DNA from: Poteriospumella lacustris
Lineage: Eukaryota > Sar > Chrysophyceae > Chromulinales > Dinobryaceae
Assembly: GCA_008000375.1 (NCBI GenBank)
Contig: SMOI01000040.1
Location: forward strand, 102,283 to 133,918
Direction: 5' to 3'
DNA: 31,636 nucleotides
Shown here: positions 26,419-31,636 of the stretch, one piece after another
Numbering within the stretch: position 1 is the first letter of the stretch
How the letters are laid out: the number at the start of each line of letters is the position of its first letter
Notes under the pieces: model-generated
What the model saw: the letters and a program-made list of their open reading frames with translations, nothing else
Databases searched by the model: none
Told to the model about the DNA's origin: nothing
Program-made: the position numbers and the translations under genes

Positions 26419-27672
26419 ATGTCTGTTGCGCGGTATGACTACTTATCTCACTGCCAATCCACCTGTATCATCAATAATTCATTTCCATATATAGTGTATA
26501 TGCGGATGCAAATGCGTCTCGCTCTGCTGATTACTGGGACTATGAGAACTTGTCAATCCATTGGGGGTAAGAAGCGCGGTGCTGTTGTTTTCGAATCAAG
26601 TGTCTTATTTTTTTCTCTAACTGGGCTTCAGAAATCAAGATGACTACGAAATAGTGAAGAAGATTGGCAGAGGAAAGTACAGTGAGGTGTTTGCTGGTGT
26701 GAATGTCGTAGAGAGTAAGAAATGCGTTATCAAAATCTTGAAGCCGGTGAAGAAGAAGAAGATCAAGCGCGAAATCAAGATTTTGCAGAATCTTCGTGGT
26801 GGAACAAACGTCATTCAGCTGCTTGATGTTGTTTTGGATGCTCAGTCGAAGACTCCATCCTTGATTTTCGAACACATCAACAACACAGATTTCAAAACGT
26901 TGTACCCAACTCTGACCGATTATGATATCCGCTACTACATCTTTGAGTTGTTGAAAGCTCTGGACTTCTGCCATTCCAATGGAATCATGCACAGAGATGT
27001 GAAACCCCACAATGTGATGATTGATCATGAGAAGCGACAACTTCGGCTTATTGATTGGGGTTTGGCGGAGTTCTATCATCGAGGTAAGGTTCAGCATTAT
27101 CAGTCCAGTGAATCGTTCGTGCTCTAACCAAATTTGTTCCCCTGTTGCCTTTCGTAGGTCAAGAATACAACGTTCGCGTAGCTTCGCGTTACTTCAAAGG
27201 TCCTGAATTACTGGTCGATTTCCAAGAGTATGATTATTCCTTGGATATGTGGTCCTTGGGTTGCATGTTCGCGGGCATGATTTTCAAAAAGGAGCCATTT
27301 TTCCACGGTCATGACAATTATGATCAACTGGTACGAATCACCAAAGTATTGGGTACCGATGAGTTATTCGATTATCTCGAAAAATATGATATTGAGTTGG
27401 ATCCTCATTTCGATGGAATTCTGACGCCGCACTCGAAAAAGCCATGGACAAAGTTCGTGACCGCGGAAAATCAGCATTTAATTTCGGACGAGGCTTTGGA
27501 CTTTGTGTCCAAGCTGCTTCGTTACGATCATCAAGAGCGATTGACTGCTCAAGAGGCAATGGCTCACCCGTATTTTGCACCTATTCGAAACTCTACTATC
27601 AATGTTTCGGAGCCCGAACATGTTCCTTCAACAACGGAGGCGGCTGAAGTTGATGACAGTCGAGCAGCTTAA
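26419..27672 (+). CDS. Protein kinase CK2 catalytic (alpha) subunit
   Basis: Four exons: 26419-26432, 26495-26566, 26632-27083 and 27158-27672, giving 350 residues, the usual CK2 alpha size. The introns are 62, 65 and 74 nt with GT-AG ends. The first coding exon is only 14 nt; after splicing the protein starts [13 protein letters not shown] and continues [12 protein letters not shown], the conserved CK2 alpha N-terminal segment that braces the kinase core. The glycine loop is [10 protein letters not shown], the basic cluster [12 protein letters not shown] is specific for CK2, the catalytic loop is [11 protein letters not shown] and the metal-binding motif is DWG instead of DFG, as in all CK2 alpha. 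The APE-like motif is GPE. This acidophilic Ser/Thr kinase acts in the nucleus and cytosol with a beta subunit. The gene is followed on the same strand by the U-box gene. Confidence 0.96.
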
Positions 27673-28108
27673 TCATCATCTGATAAGAATGCACAATGTA
27701 CAAACTGCTTTTCACTCAACAGTTTATCTCTATTTCTTTCACTTTCAGGCCTTTAATCAACAGTTCGTTTCTGTAACGTCTCTGTTTACCTTAAAAGTCT
27801 TCTGATTTCCGCCTCGCAAACAAATGAAACCGACGATCGGACACAGATATACTCAAAACTTTCCCAAGGTCTAGGTCTCCCAGCATTCACAGCCGACTTT
27901 CACAGCTTTCGCTCGGCGGCCTTGACCATTTTTTCGTTGGCAAAGAACAAAAGGGCGATGTATTTCGAAGGAATCACAACGATAAAACGATTGCAATACG
28001 TTTGATGCATTGACTACGTCCATCTCCTGGGGGATAGTTTCTTTTGATTCTGGTATATATTGTTACCTTGGAAAAATATTTTGCTGACCTCTCCGTTTCA
28101 AACTTGCC
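27673..28108. other. CK2 alpha 3' end and U-box gene promoter, no gene seen
   Basis: This 436-base gap separates two genes on the same strand. It is AT-rich with T-runs. The TATATATTGTTACC stretch near 28054 lies about 50 bases before the U-box gene ATG and is a possible core promoter or 5' UTR element. Nothing else is recognised. Confidence 0.4.
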
Positions 28109-30512
28109 ATGTCGAACGTGACTATACCGTCAAGTTATTTGTGTCCCATCACGGGCACGGTCATGCGAGATCCTTATATCGATCTGGATGGGAATTCATT
28201 TGAAAAGGAGGCTATTGCGAAGTGGCTGTCTCAAACCAGCAGCTCGCCGATCACTAGAAATGCCATGACCATGGATGACCTCGTTCCCAATCGTATTCTT
28301 CGAGAAATCATCGCTGATTTCTTGAAGAAGAACCCATCGGTGGCCACGTCTTCTCAGTCAAGTAAGAGCTTCATCCGCTACTGTGATGTTTAACGACGAT
28401 GGTTGACCCTGTTTACACTTTCCATCTGCTGCATTCTCAGCTGCCACGCTTCCGACTGCACCCTCTACGTCATCAACTGGCTTGCCTCCAGTGGTTCCCC
28501 CTTCCGCGCCTGAACGACCTGCCTCACCAGCCCCACTGGCAGGCACTTCGTCGACTACCCCCAGTGTCGATTCCACTGGCATCGCTATTCCATCGACCGA
28601 TGTGCCAGCAGTGGAATTGGGCCGCAAACCGTTGATTTTGTATGCGGTCATTGACAATTCCGGTTCGATGAGTTCTGGTTGCGGTGGTCGTAATGCGGAG
28701 GATGATGAATTCTCGCGCTTGGACTTGGTGAAGCACACGCTGAACACGATCATTTCGGCTATGAGTGACGTCGATCAGATTTCCATCATCAAGTTTAGCA
28801 CAGTCGCGAAGTCTTTCGCACCATTGACTCGCTTGATTCCTGCGGCCAAGCGTTCATTGATGGATCGTCTTGAATCGCTTGTTCCCGAAGGTCAAACGAA
28901 CATTTGGGATGGTCTGCGTCTGGCCATCGATGAGATCTCTCAGTTACGTGGCGACGATTTGAATGCCAATGTGCAAGTATATCTGTTGACGGACGGTGAA
29001 CCAACGATTACCACTCCTCGATCGTTGCCCGAAACCGTGGAGAACTACTTGCGTGTCAAGAGCTTGCAAGTGCCCATCGTATTCAATACCTTTGGCTATG
29101 GCTACAGCTTGGACTCACGTCTCTTGTATGACGTCGCCAAGTTGGGCAAGGGTAGCTTTGGATACATTCCCGATTCTTCGATGGTGGGCACGGTGTTCAT
29201 CAATGCGTTGAGCAACAGTTTGTTGCCGCGACGTGCAGAATTGTTGCAAACCAGTTCTACGGCACAAGCGGCGGTGCAAAAGGTGGTACAAGCCTTGACC
29301 AATGCGTTGATGGTGACGGGTCCTGGTTTGCCTTCTCCACGGGAAGTAGTGCAATCGTTAGCTCGTGATATTGCGGAGTTATTGACCACTACACGAGCAG
29401 GTGAACGTGAAAGCGGCGAGGTCTTGACGTTCTTGACGGATATTTGGTTGGATTGTTCTCCCAACACTGACGCAAGTCTGGGGCAAGTGGATAAAGCGGT
29501 CCAAGAGGCTTACTTCAGCCATTGGGGACGTCATTACTTGTTTTCGGTGCTGTCGGCCTACGAGAATTGTGTGTGCATCAACTTCAAGGACAAGGGCATG
29601 CAGCACTTCCGTCACCAAGACTTCATCGTCGAGCAAACGCGTATCGAGAACCTCTTCATTGAATTGCCTCCGCCCAAGCCCTCGAATACTCGTGGCTGGA
29701 CGAATCCGCTCAATCGTTCGTTCGCAGGCTCCTCGTCGAATTCGATGGCTTCGTTTCCGTTTGGTTCCCCACAAGCCTTGATGTCGACGACGTCCTCGTC
29801 GATGTCGATGTCCTCGTCGCCGGCGTACGTGTCCCGCCCGACCTCCTCCATGAGTCGCTTCATTGATGTGCATGGCGGTTGCTTCACGCACGACGTCCTC
29901 GTGTGTATTCCCTCGCCGTCGATTACGAACGGATTCGAAACGGTTCCGTTCCATTCGTTGCGTAAAGGGGACTGGGTCATGTCGCAAGCGGGTTGGACCC
30001 GTGTGGAAGCCATCATTCGTTTGCGTTATGACAATCACCAAGCACCGTTGTATCGTATTCATGGCTTACAACACATGTTGTTGACCGCCTATCACCCGGT
30101 GCTGTTCCCCGATGGTACCACGGTGTTCCCTGTGGAATTGTATCAACAAGGAGCCGCGGAAATGGTCTTGGGGTCGTCGTCGTCGGATGGGTACGTCTAT
30201 GACGTGGTCTTAGAGAATCGTAGCATTCTTGCCACGCCTATGACGCCGACCTCTTCTTCTTCGACGGCGGATGCTGATTCCCTCACCACCATGGCCTATG
30301 TGGCCACCTGGGCTCATTCCTGCAAGTTACCCAAGTTCGAACACGACTATTTCGGTTCGGAACGGATTGTGCAAGATGTGCTCAACCAACGACCGGAGGA
30401 ATATGCGCAGGGTTATGTTTCCATTGACGCACCTATCTTCCAACGAACGTATCAACCACAGCACGATGAAACCCGGATCACCCAGTTGATCTGTGGTTCC
30501 TCCATCGTGTAA
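28109..30512 (+). CDS. U-box/VWA/Hint (Vint-type) protein, predicted E3 ubiquitin ligase
   Basis: Two exons, 28109-28361 and 28441-30512, with a 79-nt GT-AG intron; 774 residues. Residues 10-80 are a U-box (YLCPITGTVMRDPYI, FEKEAIAKWL, SPITRNAM, PNRILREII), the E2-binding fold of ubiquitin ligases. A Pro/Ser/Thr linker follows. Residues about 148-320 are a von Willebrand A domain with an intact metal site: D156-N-S158-G-S160, the TNIWDGLR threonine and LLTDGEP. A middle region (the place of the Vwaint domain in the VWA-Hint family) is followed by a Ser/Met-rich stretch. From Cys565 (HGGCFTHDVLV) a Hint-like domain begins, with T633-A-Y-H636 as the block-B TxxH motif and VYDVVLENRS as a later strand. 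The very C-terminal part has WAHSC and HDYFGSERIV motifs similar to the Vint family. Hint domains cleave or modify their own backbone at Cys1; activity here is an inference. Substrate unknown. Confidence 0.88.
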
Positions 30513-30996
30513 ACTTTCGTTTGAGTGTGGGTGTCTCCCAGCCGCCCCCCCCCCACCCTCGACATGCTAGACGATACAGCGGCGAACTGCGGCAACTCCC
30601 CCGCGCCCCGCTCCTCTAATAGCACCGCCGCTCTCAAACCCCTCGCTCATCTCTTCACTCTTCTCCTCGCTCTGTCTTCTTCGTTCTCTTCCGTTCTTCT
30701 CCCCTTCGCTGTTCCTCCTTCCCTCCTCCCCCCCCCAACCCAGCTGCCTGTGATACGGCTATACTCCAATAGTGCCACTGTACTTTGTATTTATTTACCT
30801 ATGAAAATGATGGTGCGTGATCGTGTCAGCGGTGGCACATGACTCTGTAGTTGTTCACCGCGCGACGCCTCGCTCGTCCTCGTCGCCATCGCTGTAAACG
30901 ACCACTCAAAAGCTGTTTCTTTGCCAACGACCCCTGCCCCTGCCCCCCTGCCCCTGCCCCACCTTTGCACAGATGAAACCGCCGCTCGTTCTTCTT
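30513..30996. other. Pyrimidine-rich gap between convergent U-box and PHD genes
   Basis: This 484-base gap has 3' ends on both sides. The plus strand holds C-runs (10 C at 30545-30554) and a long C/T-rich stretch at about 30630-30745. The predicted open frame 30525-30842 reads as low complexity and is rejected. A G-quadruplex motif on the minus strand is listed separately. Confidence 0.55.
30931..30960 (-). promoter_or_regulatory. G-quadruplex motif in the PHD gene 3' region
   Basis: On the minus strand there are five G-runs of four to six bases separated by CA dinucleotides, starting 36 bases after the stop codon of the PHD gene. This fits a stable intramolecular quadruplex in the 3' UTR of that transcript. 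On the plus strand it is a C-rich i-motif. Confidence 0.65.
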
Positions 30997-31636
30997 TCAC
31001 CAATCAGCTTCGTCTGCTGTCTCATCCTGCTCTTCTTCTGTGTCATCTTCATCGTCGTCGTCCGGGTGATCATCGTTGTTGATGTCGTCGTCGTCGTCGT
31101 CTTCGTCGGGCCGGTAACTCTCTTCGTCGTACTCATCGCCGTCGCCATCGTCGGAGTCGTCCGCAGACACAATCTCGTCCTCTTCTCCCTCGTCCTCCTC
31201 CAGACGACCGTCACCTGTCGCCGTGGCTCCAACGTGCCCATCGGCACCCACCGCTGTCGTAGTCGTTGTCGTGGGTATCTCCGCACCAAACAACGGCGCG
31301 GACTCACACAAGGCACAGAACCAGTCCTCCACCGGCGCCTCGGTCAGACCCACACAGACCAAATGATATGCGCCATCGCAGCCATCGCACAACAACAGCG
31401 TCTCCAACAGCGCCGGATCAAAATCGGTATCCTCCTCTTGGTCCTGTCCATGGGCACCATCCTCCGTGTTGTCTTCGGCAATGGCGGCACGTAACGCACG
31501 ATAGTCACTGGCGTCCAACGCGGCCTGGTGACAGAGGACGCAGATGTCGCTGTCATCTCCATCGTCATCGTTGATGGCGTCGCCACCGTCACCTGCAGCG
31601 GTCTTGCGTCGTTGTCGTTGACGTGGCCGTGGCCGT
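30997..31636 (-). CDS. PHD-finger protein, 5' end cut by the window
   Basis: The frame is open from the right edge to TGA at 30997-30999, about 213 codons. It starts inside a basic stretch (RPRPRQRQRRK), possibly a nuclear localisation signal, then an acidic stretch and a C4HC3 PHD finger: CVLC (31531-31542), LLLCDGCDGAYHLVC (around 31378-31395) and WFCALC (around 31305-31322). PHD fingers of this form read histone H3 tails in chromatin complexes. The loop between the first and second cysteine pairs is 47 residues, much longer than usual. The C-terminal 100 residues are Thr/Gly-rich and then almost entirely Asp/Glu, a typical disordered acidic tail. No catalytic domain is visible in the part present. 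The gene is convergent with the U-box gene. The full protein is likely larger. Confidence 0.8.
   Translation of the reverse strand, partial: RPRPRQRQRRKTAAGDGGDAINDDDGDDSDICVLCHQAALDASDYRALRAAIAEDNTEDGAHGQDQEEDTDFDPALLETLLLCDGCDGAYHLVCVGLTEAPVEDWFCALCESAPLFGAEIPTTTTTTAVGADGHVGATATGDGRLEEDEGEEDEIVSADDSDDGDGDEYDEESYRPDEDDDDDDINNDDHPDDDDEDDTEEEQDETADEADW

Noticed and set aside
29379-30062. A 227-codon minus-strand frame inside the U-box/VWA/Hint gene
   Set aside because: It is in codon register antisense to the real gene and reads as Arg/His-rich without a domain; it is a by-product of codon bias.
30973-31494. A 173-codon plus-strand frame with Val/Ile-rich hydrophobic stretches opposite the PHD gene
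   Set aside because: The hydrophobic stretches are the complement of Asp codons (GAC/GAT give GTC/ATC) in the acidic tail of the PHD protein.

Overview
The window is nuclear DNA from a flagellated eukaryotic microbe. Genes are dense and lie on both strands. The fourteen introns I could place all have GT-AG ends and are 60 to 80 nt long. TAA, TAG and TGA all end genes, so the standard code is used, which argues against most ciliates. An axonemal dynein heavy chain with a kelch/IPT/filamin tail, together with a U-box/VWA/Hint protein, suits a protist such as an oomycete or another stramenopile. That placement is an inference; I cannot name the species. Layout, left to right: the 3'-truncated dynein heavy chain (minus, start codon at 11471) fills the first 11.5 kb as one uninterrupted reading frame. 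It is divergent from a WBP11-like splicing factor (plus, 11964-13781). A 2.4 kb interval without a recognisable gene (13782-16227) follows, rich in purine tracts, a palindrome and a two-tier inverted repeat. ATG13 (minus, 4 exons) is divergent from a small two-helix membrane protein (plus, 2 exons). Then come ORC1 (minus, 4 exons) divergent from the NEDD8 E1 catalytic subunit UBA3 (plus, 3 exons), an adenylate kinase (minus, 2 exons), a doubtful small basic or hypothetical gene in two overlapping frames (about 25.04-25.64 kb), the protein kinase CK2 alpha subunit (plus, 4 exons, the first only 14 nt), a U-box/VWA/Hint protein (plus, 2 exons), and a PHD-finger protein cut off by the right edge (minus). 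The genes are mostly housekeeping: cilium motility, pre-mRNA splicing, autophagy initiation, replication licensing, neddylation, nucleotide balance, CK2 signalling, ubiquitin ligation and chromatin reading. They do not form a pathway or cluster. The usual arrangement is divergent pairs sharing 0.4-0.5 kb promoters and convergent pairs with short 3' gaps. The two most unusual features are the U-box/VWA/Hint protein, which looks like an E3 ligase carrying an autoprocessing-type domain, and a change of codon usage inside the dynein gene: the motor part almost lacks TTA, CTA and TCA codons, which creates long in-register antisense open frames, while the kelch part looks like ordinary host DNA.
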